Shown piece after piece: positions 29,696 through 38,450 of a stretch of DNA of 64,000 nt; the stretch's first letter is position 1, and every line of letters starts with the position of its first letter. Made by a program: the position numbers and the translations under genes. The notes below the pieces were generated by a model. That model had not been told where the DNA came from. It was given only the letters and a program-made list of their open reading frames with translations, and searched no databases. The DNA is taken from assembly GCA_002786165.1 (NCBI GenBank), contig PEQK01000005.1:1-64000 (forward strand), given 5' to 3'. This stretch comes from Legionella sp. (GTDB lineage: Bacteria; Pseudomonadota; Gammaproteobacteria; Legionellales; Legionellaceae).

Positions 29696-30657
29696 ACGAG
29701 TGCTACATGATCGCTCATGTGCTCGAAATAAACATTTGAGGGGTGATCTAACAAAATCGACACTAAGACTCGATAGGTATCGGCTCCCAAAGGACAGACA
29801 TCAATCACCTCGCCAATCTCTGATTGTTTGAGGTCAGCATACATTTTTTGACCCGCAAATAAGGGGTCTTTGACAGTAAGCATGAATGATTTAAGGTGAT
29901 GTTTTAATTTAGCGCGATAATGAGTACGGGCGATGATTTCTTGACCTTTATAACAACCTTTGTTGAAACTAATATAAGGCGTGTGCTGTAAATCCAAACG
30001 ATGGGGTAGAAATAAGCCGCGGGTATTCGGGTAAATACTTAATCTAGGTATTTCCAATTCCAAAGCATGCCAAGCCAACGAACCTCGTTGTTGCTGGAGA
30101 GGAAACTGCGCTAAAAAAGCTTCTTTGTAGGCTGGTTTGCACAGCAGGAGACACAAAGTATCGCTGAGTGCATAACCACAATAGTCTTGAGTATGAGTCA
30201 CGGCGTAGGGTTCTTTCGGGATGACACACCCCACATCGCTGAAGTCAAGTCCCTTAGGGACATACAATCCGAGAACTTGTAAATCGGTATTTTCTTTCAA
30301 CGTCACTCTAGAAAATAAAGCTGATTTACCTAAGGACATTTGCGTGAATGGGAGAATATCTTTGGACAGAACCAAATGCAATCCTTCCCACATCACCACA
30401 TCAAGAAGGGCCATAATGCGACCTTGCAGATTGCATTGTGCGCCAGGCCGCATCTGTTCTGTCGTTACTTCATCAAGGTGACAACTGAGCTGTCCTTGTA
30501 AATAAGAAGAAGCGGCGTCTCCTAATACATCCAAAACGCTTAAATAGGATAAATCAAAGACAAAAGGCTTTCCTTCTTCGAAGGTAAGCTCTTGGGCTAA
30601 GGGATGAAAGGCGGTATAAGCTCGCTCATTCAATATGTGCGTCAATATTGGTTTCAT
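29692..30657 (-). CDS. ygfZ: Folate-binding iron-sulfur protein YgfZ
   Basis: A tetrahydrofolate-dependent helper in iron-sulfur cluster assembly or repair, related to the aminomethyltransferase GcvT. The diagnostic motif KGCYKGQE is at 233-240, with the redox-active Cys235. Length of 321 residues is typical. It is divergent from the dus gene with only 26 bp between the starts. Proximity to sdhE and ygfX, here with dus inserted, recalls the E. coli ygfZ-sdhE-ygfX locus. Confidence 0.92.
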   Translation of the reverse strand: MKPILTHILNERAYTAFHPLAQELTFEEGKPFVFDLSYLSVLDVLGDAASSYLQGQLSCHLDEVTTEQMRPGAQCNLQGRIMALLDVVMWEGLHLVLSKDILPFTQMSLGKSALFSRVTLKENTDLQVLGLYVPKGLDFSDVGCVIPKEPYAVTHTQDYCGYALSDTLCLLLCKPAYKEAFLAQFPLQQQRGSLAWHALELEIPRLSIYPNTRGLFLPHRLDLQHTPYISFNKGCYKGQEIIARTHYRAKLKHHLKSFMLTVKDPLFAGQKMYADLKQSEIGEVIDVCPLGADTYRVLVSILLDHPSNVYFEHMSDHVALV

Positions 30658-30683
30658 AGAAAGATGAGTATATACTTCTCGCC

Positions 30684-31649
30684 ATGGATATCAATAGCTC
30701 GTTTCAACTTGGTTCTGTAACCTTCGCCAATCGTTTGGTGCAAGGGCCGCTTGCCGGTTTTTCTTGCGCGCCATTTCGAGCGATGTACGCTCTATTTCAA
30801 CAACCCGCTTATTGCGTATCGGAGATGATTTCAGCCCAAGATTTGTTATGCCGCCAGGCCCCTAGGTTTATATATCGAGCGCCCATCGAGCAGCGTTTGG
30901 CATATCAATTGAGTGGCGATGATCCTCAAATCATGGCACAAGCTGCTCACTATTTAGAGTCTATTGGTGCCGATATGATTGATTTGAATTGTGGTTGCCC
31001 CAAAGCAAAAATTCGTAAAAAGGGAGCCGGTTCTGCCTTATTAGATAAACCCGCGCGCTTGATGGAGATCATTACTGCTGTCAAATCGCGCATCAACATT
31101 CCCTTGACGGTCAAACTACGTATCCAGCATTCAGAGCAAGATGTGGTTTTGGCACGTGCTATTGAATCTGCAGGTGCGGATGGTGTGATCGTGCATGGAC
31201 GCAGCTGGCAAGAAGATTATGACCAACCCTGTGATATGCAACAAATTGCGCTTATCAAACAAAACCTGAGAATCCCTGTTATCGCGAACGGTGATATGAC
31301 AGATAAAGTGTCTGTACAGCATATGATGAATGTGACCCAGTGTGATGCTTATATGATCTCCAGAGCAGGTACAGGACGACCTTGGTTGTATCAACATTTG
31401 TTACACCCTGATCCACTACCCATGCCTAACATGGCAGAATGTATCGAGTATTTTATGTTACATTTGAATGGCTTGGCTCAGCTTGAACAAGAGCATCGCG
31501 CGATTTTGCAAAGTAAAACCTTAGTTCGATATTATTTTAAACCGTGGATACCACGGACTGAACTGCAAGATTATTATGCGCTTGACTCCTTGAGAAAAAT
31601 AGAACAGTATTTACACATTTTTATGAAGCGGATAAGTGATGAATATTGA
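30684..31649 (+). CDS. tRNA-dihydrouridine synthase
   Basis: FMN-dependent enzyme that reduces uridines in tRNA. The TIM-barrel begins with the flavin-binding LVQGPLAGFS, and the catalytic Cys105 lies in LNCGCPKAKIRKKGAGSALL, where the G-ALL ending is most like DusB/DusC enzymes. Conserved VHGR and ANGDM flavin-phosphate segments follow. The 321-residue length is normal. Which of the Dus classes it belongs to is not settled by the motifs alone. Its stop overlaps the sdhE start. It is the first gene of a dus-sdhE-ygfX run. Confidence 0.9.
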   Translation: MDINSSFQLGSVTFANRLVQGPLAGFSCAPFRAMYALFQQPAYCVSEMISAQDLLCRQAPRFIYRAPIEQRLAYQLSGDDPQIMAQAAHYLESIGADMIDLNCGCPKAKIRKKGAGSALLDKPARLMEIITAVKSRINIPLTVKLRIQHSEQDVVLARAIESAGADGVIVHGRSWQEDYDQPCDMQQIALIKQNLRIPVIANGDMTDKVSVQHMMNVTQCDAYMISRAGTGRPWLYQHLLHPDPLPMPNMAECIEYFMLHLNGLAQLEQEHRAILQSKTLVRYYFKPWIPRTELQDYYALDSLRKIEQYLHIFMKRISDEY

Positions 31650-31902
31650 AGAACGCAAAGCAAAAATACGCTGGCAAAGTCGTCGAGGCATGCTGGAATT
31701 AGATGTGATTTTAGAGCGATTTTTGAAAGCTCGCTTGAATGATATGACCACACTTGAGCTTGATGTGTTCGAAGCTGTATTAAATAATCCGGACCCGGAT
31801 TTATATGCATGGCTAATGGGCTATGAATCCTCAAGCAATAAGGAATTTGCTGATTGTGTCACTACTATTCGATCTTACAATCAATTTAAATCCATCGACT
31901 GA
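31639..31902 (+). CDS. sdhE: Succinate dehydrogenase flavinylation factor SdhE
   Basis: A small helper (87 residues) that promotes covalent attachment of FAD to SdhA. The family signature RRGMLELD is near residue 17, within the typical five-helix fold; D-x-D-LYAWLMG follows. The ATG at 31639 is preferred over the preceding GTG at 31636. It overlaps the dus stop. The ygfX-like gene starts inside its 3' end, as in other gammaproteobacteria. Confidence 0.93.
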   Translation: MNIEERKAKIRWQSRRGMLELDVILERFLKARLNDMTTLELDVFEAVLNNPDPDLYAWLMGYESSSNKEFADCVTTIRSYNQFKSID

Positions 31903-32266
31903 TTATCGACGTTTGAGTGTGATATTGACACTTTGCGGAGTATTTGGCTTATGCTACGCTGATCCTCCTAGATTCATCCTCATGATTTTGATCATTGGGA
32001 TGACGAGCGCATTATACCAGATCTTCAAACATGCCAGCCCTCATCCAAAGATACAAATTTTGAAGTTTCAGCAAGAACAATGGATCATCCAACTACATGA
32101 TGGCCAACAATGCATATATGAAAAATTTCATATATGCGTTGATACGGGTTTGTTTGTTTTGTTACATTTTTCCACAAAGAAGCGATCCCGCTTTGTGGTG
32201 GTTTTCTACGATCAACTCTCACAAACCGCATTGAGAACAATCCGTATTTTGCAGACGATTTTGTAA
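31856..32266 (+). CDS. YgfX-like membrane protein
   Basis: Two hydrophobic segments near the N-terminus are followed by a short soluble beta-rich tail with WIIQLHDGQQCIYE and a basic patch (KKRSRFVVVF). This architecture and its place directly after sdhE match YgfX (CptA), a small inner-membrane partner of SdhE. The start is uncertain: an ATG at 31823 would overlap sdhE by 80 bp, while GTG 31856 lies 11 nt after AAGGA and is chosen; TTG 31847 is also possible. Sequence similarity to E. coli YgfX is weak, so the name rests mainly on context. Confidence 0.6.
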   Translation: MSLLFDLTINLNPSTDYRRLSVILTLCGVFGLCYADPPRFILMILIIGMTSALYQIFKHASPHPKIQILKFQQEQWIIQLHDGQQCIYEKFHICVDTGLFVLLHFSTKKRSRFVVVFYDQLSQTALRTIRILQTIL

Positions 32267-32310
32267 AATGGAACTACAAAACCATTATCATCTGCCCGAG
32301 TAGCCTTGAT

Positions 32311-32341
32311 ACAACATTTATTTAATCATGTTGTTTTTTTA
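32311..32341 (+). terminator. Intrinsic terminator after the ygfX-like gene
   Basis: ACAACAT (32311-32317) and ATGTTGT (32328-32334) form a 7-bp stem with a 10-nt loop directly followed by a run of eight T. Confidence 0.7.
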
Positions 32342-32360
32342 ATTGTTAGATCGTTATAAT
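32331..32360 (+). promoter_or_regulatory. Sigma-70 promoter candidate for the MFS gene at 32391
   Basis: TTGTTT (32331-32336) and TATAAT (32355-32360) are separated by 18 bp, ending 30 bp before the start codon. It overlaps the preceding terminator's T-run. Confidence 0.6.
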
Positions 32361-32390
32361 ACGCTACATTGTATTTTGTAGGCAAAGTGT

Positions 32391-34181
32391 ATGTTGACAC
32401 CCGTAAAAGGTTCGCCCAGTAAAGGAGATGGTACAACGCTTGGTTTAGACTTTATCGCTATTTTTAAACAATTATCCTCTGATGACTGGAGACTATCTTT
32501 ACCCCGATATGCCAATTATAAATCTCAAATGCTGCAAGTTGAAGGCTCATTGCCTACGATCTACGCAGGTCTTTTGGTGGCAAGTATCAGCGCCTATCCT
32601 GCAATGTCTTTAAGCGGTGCAGTGGCTAATAAATTAACCAGTGTTCCTCATTTTTTTCGTTTTGCTTTGGCTTCCTCTTCTGTTTTATTGGGTGGATATT
32701 TGCGGATATGGGGTGCCAATAAAGTCGATCGTGGCGAAGGTAAACAGGCTATTTTGACATTGTTGGCGATCAGTATTATTGGAATCAGTGGTTTGGGTTT
32801 GAGTTTACCTAACGATGATATTTTAGCGATATTGACCATTCATGATGAGCAATTTTGGATTTTGGGGCTTTGTTGCTTATTGGCGGGCGCAGCGCTTGCA
32901 GCTTATTCGCCCTGTATGGCTTTGTCAGCCAAATGGGCACCTGCTGATTCTGTTCAATTTTGGTCGGATAATCGGAAAAGACTAGCAGATAAACTGGGAA
33001 AACCTGCGATTGGCCAGCTTGATACGATAGAACGCTCGTTGGCTTTTTTGCTGCGGCAAAATGCGCCTGGTTATATGGCTACTATTGGAGGGTTGGGTAA
33101 TATCACACCTGCTTTCACGTTGCTCCTTTTAAGTGGTATGGTACCCAGCATTGGTTTAAAAAACACGTGTGCGTCCTTTTTATTATTGTATGCCACGGCT
33201 TTTGTGGCTATTTATTATTTGATTCAAGATTCTCCTTATGATCAACTCATTAAATTAAACGTTTCTCCAAAGCATGCGAACGAATTAGCCTGTTTTATGG
33301 GACAAAAAAGCCAACCCAGCTCAACTGAACCTTATTGGAGCAGAATACAGCAATTAAGCGTACGAGATAAATTAGCGTTGTTGCTCATCTGTACGAATTA
33401 TATCACCACCTTAGGGACATTATTCACCATCGCATCCGGAGGTGCTGTGACCTTTACGCTGCGAGGATTGGCCCCAGATGAGGCTACAAAAATATTGGGC
33501 TATTTGGTGGGATTGGATGCTATTGTGCGTACATTGATTCCAATGCTGCGTGTATCCGTTCATGCGGATGTTTTGTCGAATTATGCATTTTTAGGGATGA
33601 CTGTCTCTTCTTGTGCAGCAGCAATTTCTCCGCATCAATCCATTTGGTTACCGGCTTTGTTTGTATTTTCCATTTTCAATGGCATTGGTAATTCTTCAGT
33701 CGTGACTCAAATATCAGAGCATTTGTCAGCAGATATTAGTTTGGCTACGGGTCTGTCGAGTGGCGCAGGTGCTTTTTCCTCTTTCTTTATCAGCCTTTTA
33801 GCTGGAAAAATGGCTACTTATAATCAATTGGATACGGGATATGAATATTTCACTATTACTTTATTAGCCGTTATAAGTTTGTCCGCAAATACTGCTTTTA
33901 TCTATTCAAAAAGAAGTGATTCGCCCGCTGTAAGTACCCAAGATAGTGATGAAGATTTTAGCTTTTCTATGGTCGAGACACCTTCAGAGACAACGTCATT
34001 AACGATGTCCTCCGCTGTAGATGATTTACAAATGAGCCTCGCAGTTCCTAGTTCTATATATACACCGCTAAAAAATACATCAAAAATGGGTGGTGAATAT
34101 GGGGCACTGCTACAGATCGAAGAGCCTTTGTCCAGATATGAATCATTTCAACCCAAAACTCTATGGTGCTCTACCCCTTAA
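32391..34181 (+). CDS. MFS transporter, nitrate/nitrite porter-like, with a long acidic tail
   Basis: About twelve membrane segments over residues 50-505. The segment 2-3 region (FFRFALASSSVLLGGYLRIWG, then DRGEGK) and the NGIGNSSVV block resemble the nitrate/nitrite porter branch of the MFS, but the nitrate signature is degenerate, so the substrate is unknown. Two features are odd: a soluble N-terminal 50 residues, and about 90 C-terminal residues rich in Ser, Thr, Asp and Glu (DSDEDFSFS onward) that are absent from ordinary transporters. The gene stands alone with its own promoter. It may have a specialised role in an intracellular lifestyle, which is inference. Confidence 0.8.
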   Translation: MLTPVKGSPSKGDGTTLGLDFIAIFKQLSSDDWRLSLPRYANYKSQMLQVEGSLPTIYAGLLVASISAYPAMSLSGAVANKLTSVPHFFRFALASSSVLLGGYLRIWGANKVDRGEGKQAILTLLAISIIGISGLGLSLPNDDILAILTIHDEQFWILGLCCLLAGAALAAYSPCMALSAKWAPADSVQFWSDNRKRLADKLGKPAIGQLDTIERSLAFLLRQNAPGYMATIGGLGNITPAFTLLLLSGMVPSIGLKNTCASFLLLYATAFVAIYYLIQDSPYDQLIKLNVSPKHANELACFMGQKSQPSSTEPYWSRIQQLSVRDKLALLLICTNYITTLGTLFTIASGGAVTFTLRGLAPDEATKILGYLVGLDAIVRTLIPMLRVSVHADVLSNYAFLGMTVSSCAAAISPHQSIWLPALFVFSIFNGIGNSSVVTQISEHLSADISLATGLSSGAGAFSSFFISLLAGKMATYNQLDTGYEYFTITLLAVISLSANTAFIYSKRSDSPAVSTQDSDEDFSFSMVETPSETTSLTMSSAVDDLQMSLAVPSSIYTPLKNTSKMGGEYGALLQIEEPLSRYESFQPKTLWCSTP

Positions 34182-34242
34182 TACATTACCGATCGGTGTT
34201 TTTTGTTATATCTAAGACCAAAACACATAATTTATTCCCGAA

Positions 34243-34289
34243 CGGTATCTTTAACTGGTTTTTTATTCATAAAGAGTATAAAGTTACCG
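34243..34289 (+). promoter_or_regulatory. Candidate HipB operator and promoter
   Basis: CGGTATCTTTA (34243-34253) and TAAAGTTACCG (34279-34289) are inverted repeats matching at 10 of 11 positions, with centres 36 bp apart. The right arm covers a TATAAA -10 candidate at 34277. Autorepression by HipB-type regulators through such arms is usual. Confidence 0.5.
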
Positions 34290-34332
34290 TATGGGAATAT
34301 CATCAGCGCACCGAACGCGGGGTAGAATAATC

Positions 34333-34557
34333 ATGCAATCCACTGAGCAGATTGGAAAAACAATTCGCCTGGTGCGAAAAAAATTGGGGGTCACGCAACG
34401 TGATTTGGCTTTAACTGCTGGTACTGGGCTACGTTTTATCATTGAGTTGGAAAAAGGCAAAGCCACTTGCCAAATTGGCAAAGTTTTACAAGTATTGCAC
34501 GTGCTCGGCATTCAATTGCAGCTATCACATTTGGGGGTAGCGTGTGATGACCTATAA
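34333..34557 (+). CDS. hipB: HipB-like antitoxin and repressor (XRE family)
   Basis: A 74-residue helix-turn-helix DNA-binding protein (GVTQRDLALTAGTGLRFIIELEKGK is the core, spanning about residues 19-43) that should neutralise HipA and repress the operon. The ATG at 34333 is chosen because the family usually begins about here and a GGGG lies upstream; a longer reading from 34291 would run through the leader. It overlaps hipA by 11 bp, which is typical of toxin-antitoxin pairs. Confidence 0.85.
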   Translation: MQSTEQIGKTIRLVRKKLGVTQRDLALTAGTGLRFIIELEKGKATCQIGKVLQVLHVLGIQLQLSHLGVACDDL

Positions 34558-35758
34558 TTTAGATGTGTACCTCAATCAAATCTTGGCAGGCGAATTAAGC
34601 ATTGATAAGCATGGTGACATGATGTTTTCCTATGATGATACATATATCGTGCATCACAAACATCAACCCCTTTCAGCCTCGCTTCCTGTGCAAACAGGTG
34701 CGTATCACGCCCAGCAGTGTCGACCTTTTTTTAGTGGTATTTTGCCTGAGGCTCATTTGCGAGCGTCGATTGCTCGTCATTTGGGGATCAGTGAAAAAAA
34801 TGATTTTGCCTTATTATCAGCCATTGGTGGTGAATGTGCGGGTGCTGTTAGTTTGTTGCCGTCTTTGGCTATGCCCATTGATTTAAAACCAGAGTATCGT
34901 ATTTTGGATGACCGTGCTGTTCTTGGTTTGCTACAAACGATGATTCAACGCCCCATGCTAGCCGGCGAAGATGGTATTCGATTGTCTTTGGCAGGGGCGC
35001 AGGATAAATTAGCCGTTGCTATGATAGACGGACATATTGCTATTCCCATGGGTGGCGCGCCGAGTAGTCATATTTTAAAACCAGTCAATCGAGCATTCAT
35101 TTCTTTGATTGAAAACGAATGTTTTTGCCTTCAATTGGCTCAAAAAATTGGGATGAATAGTGTGGAGGCCTCCATGCATTATATAGACGATACGTCTTAT
35201 TTATTGGTAAAACGGTATGATCGTATTGAAACTGGCCACGGCATTCAGCGTTTGCACCAAGAAGATTTTTGTCAAGCCATGGGCATTCATCCAGAAATGA
35301 AATATCAGCGAGAGGGCGGGCCTAGTATTCAAGATTGCTTTCAATTGACACGGCGCTTATCAAGTTTAGCGGTGATGGATATAAAAGCGTTATTGCAAGC
35401 CATATTGTTTAATATGATCATTGGTAATAATGACGCACATGGCAAGAATTTTTCGTTTCTGTATCAAGATCAGCAAACTCGATTGGCGCCATTTTATGAT
35501 ATGATTTCTACCATACACTATCCTAGTCTTTCGACTAAAATGGCCATGAAAATAGGAAGTAAATATGAGTTCGATGGTCTATTCCCTCGGCATATTTTAC
35601 AAATGGCGGAGGAAGCCTCTCTTTCCGTATCTTTGGTGCGACAAGAAGCAATCAGTATGCTTAATAAAATTCACGACCAAATCACTGAGAGTCCATTTAC
35701 AGAAGGTATCTTACAGCGCGCTGATAAATTATATCAACGCTTTATGAAAAGCGCATAA
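34547..35758 (+). CDS. hipA: HipA-like serine/threonine kinase toxin
   Basis: HipA kinases inactivate glutamyl-tRNA synthetase or related targets and induce dormancy. The glycine-rich SLAGAQDKLAV (from about residue 147) corresponds to the loop that carries the autophosphorylated serine region. The catalytic NNDAHGKN (294-301, Asp296) and metal-binding FYDMIST (Asp318) are intact, so it looks active. Length of 403 residues is slightly shorter than E. coli HipA. GGGGG lies 10 nt before the ATG; a GTG at 34544 is the alternative. It is paired with hipB. Confidence 0.88.
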   Translation: MTYNLDVYLNQILAGELSIDKHGDMMFSYDDTYIVHHKHQPLSASLPVQTGAYHAQQCRPFFSGILPEAHLRASIARHLGISEKNDFALLSAIGGECAGAVSLLPSLAMPIDLKPEYRILDDRAVLGLLQTMIQRPMLAGEDGIRLSLAGAQDKLAVAMIDGHIAIPMGGAPSSHILKPVNRAFISLIENECFCLQLAQKIGMNSVEASMHYIDDTSYLLVKRYDRIETGHGIQRLHQEDFCQAMGIHPEMKYQREGGPSIQDCFQLTRRLSSLAVMDIKALLQAILFNMIIGNNDAHGKNFSFLYQDQQTRLAPFYDMISTIHYPSLSTKMAMKIGSKYEFDGLFPRHILQMAEEASLSVSLVRQEAISMLNKIHDQITESPFTEGILQRADKLYQRFMKSA

Positions 35759-35782
35759 AATGAGTTAATTTTAAATTCACAT

Positions 35783-35810
35783 CTTGAATTTTTAAAATTT
35801 GCCCCCAACT
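35783..35810 (+). promoter_or_regulatory. Heat-shock (sigma-32 type) promoter of htpG
   Basis: CTTGAA (35783-35788) and CCCCCAACT (35802-35810) are separated by 13 bp. This fits the known sigma-32 consensus (CTTGAA, 11-17 bp, CCCCATNT) and lies 34 bp before the htpG start codon. Confidence 0.65.
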
Positions 35811-35843
35811 AATCTTCGAAGATAATTTTTTGGAGATATAGCG

Positions 35844-37736
35844 ATGGTCAAAAAGCAACAAACCATGGGCTTTCAAACTGAAGTTAAGAAAATGCTGCAT
35901 TTGGTAGTCCATTCCTTATATAGTAATAAAGAAATTTTTTTAAGAGAATTGATTTCGAATGCTTCTGATGCCTTGGATAAATTACGATTTTTAGCTTTGT
36001 CTGATGCAAATTTATACGAACAAGATTCTGATCTAAAAATTACCATAGAGTTTGATGACAAACAAAAAACATTGACCATTGCAGACAATGGAATTGGTAT
36101 GTCTTGGGACGAAGCTGTTAACAACCTTGGAACTATTGCCAAATCAGGTACCGAAGAGTTCATTAGCCATTTAAGTGGCGATCAAGCCAAAGATTCTAAT
36201 TTAATTGGTCAATTTGGTGTTGGATTTTATTCCGTATTTATTGTAGCGGATCGAGTCGTTCTAAAAAGTCGTCGTGCAGGTGAGCCAACAGAATCTGCGA
36301 TTCAATGGGAATCGACTGGAGATGGTGAATTTAGTATCGGTTCCATCAAAAAAGAATCTCGCGGTACCGAAATTACGTTATATCTAAAAGAAGATGCAGA
36401 AGAGTTTTTGAGCGATTGGCGCCTCAAAAATATCATTACTAAATATTCTGATCATATTTCGTGGCCGATTGCGATGAAAGGCATGACAACCCCTGCAGAC
36501 ACAGAAGAAGGCGCAGAAGTTACGACAGAAGAACCTGCGTTTGAAACTGTGAATAAAGCAACCGCATTATGGACCTTGCAGAAATCAGAAATCTCTGACG
36601 ATGACTATAAAGCATTGTACAAACATATCTCTCATGATTACCAAGATCCTTTGATGTGGTCTCATAACCATGTAGAAGGAAAACATGAATACATCAGTCT
36701 TCTGTATATTCCATCGCATGCGCCCTATGATTTATGGCAGCACGAAGTAAAACATGGGTTGAAATTGTATGTGAAACGTGTGTTCATTATGGACGATGCC
36801 GCACAATTCTTACCCAGATACTTGCGCTTTATCAAAGGTATTGTAGATGCCAGCGATTTGCCTTTGAATGTGTCACGTGAAATTCTCCAAGACAACAAAC
36901 AAGTAGATAATATTCGGTCGGCATGTACAAAACGAATTTTATCTTTGTTGGAAAAAATGAGTAATGACAATCCAGACATGTACCAACGTTTTTGGAAAGA
37001 ATTTGGTTTGGTGCTGAAAGAAGGCCCCGTGGAAGATTTTGCAAATCGAGAAACCATTGCAAAATTACTAAGATTTACTTCGACGCATTCTACTTCAGAA
37101 GAACAAACTGTTTCCTTAACGGATTATGTGTCGCGTATGCAAGACAAACAAGACAAAATCTATTTCATCACGGCTTCCAGCTATAATGCCGCTAAAAATA
37201 GTCCTCATTTGGAAATTTTTAAGAAAAAAGGGATCGAAGTGCTCTTATTGAGCGATCGCATTGATGAATGGTTGACGGGTCATTTAGGCGAGTTTGAAGG
37301 TAAAAAACTACAATCTATTGCCAAAGGTAAAGTGGCATTGGATGATGATGTGGCTGAAGTGAAAGAGCAAGAGAAATCATTTGCACAGATGCTGACCCAA
37401 ATCAAAACGATTTTGGAAGATCGCATTAAAGACGTACAATTGACCAATCGCTTGACTGACTCTCCGGCATGTATTGTGGCTGATGAAAATGATATGGGCT
37501 TGGAAATGCAACGTATTCTACAAGCTGCAGGGCAACAAATTCCTGTGTCCAAACCGATTTTTGAAATCAATCCAGATCATGAATTGATCAAACGAATTCA
37601 TGACATTCAAGATGACGCGAAGTTTGAACAATGGATCAAAGTGTTGTTTGAACAAGCGGTGATCGCAGAAGGTGGACAATTGGATAATCCTGCTGATTTT
37701 GTCAAACGCATGAACCAACTGTTGATTGAAGCCTAA
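35844..37736 (+). CDS. htpG: Hsp90-family chaperone HtpG
   Basis: Cytoplasmic ATP-dependent chaperone. The GHKL ATPase domain shows the helix [26 protein letters not shown] and GQFGVGFYS; the middle domain contains the NVSREILQ segment; the dimerisation domain closes the protein. The 630-residue length matches E. coli HtpG. TTGGAG lies 8 nt before the ATG. A sigma-32 type promoter precedes it. A perfect hairpin with a T-run follows at 37772. Confidence 0.97.
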   Translation: MVKKQQTMGFQTEVKKMLHLVVHSLYSNKEIFLRELISNASDALDKLRFLALSDANLYEQDSDLKITIEFDDKQKTLTIADNGIGMSWDEAVNNLGTIAKSGTEEFISHLSGDQAKDSNLIGQFGVGFYSVFIVADRVVLKSRRAGEPTESAIQWESTGDGEFSIGSIKKESRGTEITLYLKEDAEEFLSDWRLKNIITKYSDHISWPIAMKGMTTPADTEEGAEVTTEEPAFETVNKATALWTLQKSEISDDDYKALYKHISHDYQDPLMWSHNHVEGKHEYISLLYIPSHAPYDLWQHEVKHGLKLYVKRVFIMDDAAQFLPRYLRFIKGIVDASDLPLNVSREILQDNKQVDNIRSACTKRILSLLEKMSNDNPDMYQRFWKEFGLVLKEGPVEDFANRETIAKLLRFTSTHSTSEEQTVSLTDYVSRMQDKQDKIYFITASSYNAAKNSPHLEIFKKKGIEVLLLSDRIDEWLTGHLGEFEGKKLQSIAKGKVALDDDVAEVKEQEKSFAQMLTQIKTILEDRIKDVQLTNRLTDSPACIVADENDMGLEMQRILQAAGQQIPVSKPIFEINPDHELIKRIHDIQDDAKFEQWIKVLFEQAVIAEGGQLDNPADFVKRMNQLLIEA

Positions 37737-37771
37737 TCTACAGCATTTGATAAAACATCTGCTCGTTTATG

Positions 37772-37796
37772 TGCCGCGCTATATGCGCGGCATTTT
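37772..37796 (+). terminator. Terminator hairpin after htpG, related to the dispersed repeat
   Basis: TGCCGCGC-TATAT-GCGCGGCA is a perfect 8-bp stem followed by TTTT. Its core resembles the CCGCGC-TTTAT-GCGCGG hairpin of the 95-bp repeat family, differing in the loop. Confidence 0.7.
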
Positions 37797-38019
37797 GCAC
37801 ATGAAGTATAGAGCGTGGGCAGCGAATCAGATATGTTTTTGATGAGTGTGTTTGATAAGAGATCTGTTAAAATCATGCTAACTCTTGTTGTACGTAGAAA
37901 AAACACGGTTTTCCCTATAGCGTATCAATTATGCTTGATGTACAATTAATCTTGCTAACATATAAAATGGAAGCACAGAGGTTAGTTTTCTGATTAACTA
38001 AATAATAAGGATATTGAGA

Positions 38020-38316
38020 ATGGCTGTTATTGAAACAGAAGTCACTATTGAAAATACGAAACAAGATCAGGGCCTTCAGGATTTGGTTTATGGTTTGGTA
38101 ACGCGTTTTCTAGCCGAAAATAAAAATAAATCAATTAATGATTTATACGATATGATTCTTTCAGAAGTTGAGCCTCCTTTGTTGCAAGCCGTTATGGAGA
38201 AACGACGTGGTAACCAGCTACAAGCTGCTAGAATGCTGGGTATTAGTCGCGGCACGATTCGAAAAAAATTACAACGTTATTTTGGCACAAAATATTTTCG
38301 TTTAACTGACGAATAA
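38020..38316 (+). CDS. fis: DNA-binding protein Fis
   Basis: Nucleoid-associated protein that bends DNA and activates rRNA and other promoters. The C-terminal helix-turn-helix is RGNQLQAARMLGISRGTIRK, followed by KLQRYF; in E. coli the protein ends soon after, whereas here eight further residues follow. Length is 98 residues, the same as E. coli Fis. The ATG at 38020 is preferred over the TTG at 38014 because AAGGA is well placed. The gene usually follows dusB in enterics; here it stands alone with its own terminator. Confidence 0.93.
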   Translation: MAVIETEVTIENTKQDQGLQDLVYGLVTRFLAENKNKSINDLYDMILSEVEPPLLQAVMEKRRGNQLQAARMLGISRGTIRKKLQRYFGTKYFRLTDE

Positions 38317-38362
38317 TCACTCTTTTTTGATGTTGTCATCCGATTATTAAGAATTTATATTG

Positions 38363-38416
38363 CCCATTCTATTGAAATAAATTGATGGTATTTCGATAGA
38401 GTGGGTTATTTTTTGT
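38363..38416 (+). terminator. Strong intrinsic terminator after fis
   Basis: A 17-bp stem (38363-38379 with 38389-38405) containing two G-U pairs and a 9-nt loop is followed by TTATTTTTTG. Confidence 0.85.
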
Positions 38417-38450
38417 CAGTGTTTTAACTTATCTCATCTGAGTATTATCC

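Noticed and set aside
34182-34205. ACCGATCGGT palindrome followed by T-run after the MFS gene, as a terminator
   Set aside because: The palindrome has no room for a loop beyond a 3-bp stem, so it is too weak to call.
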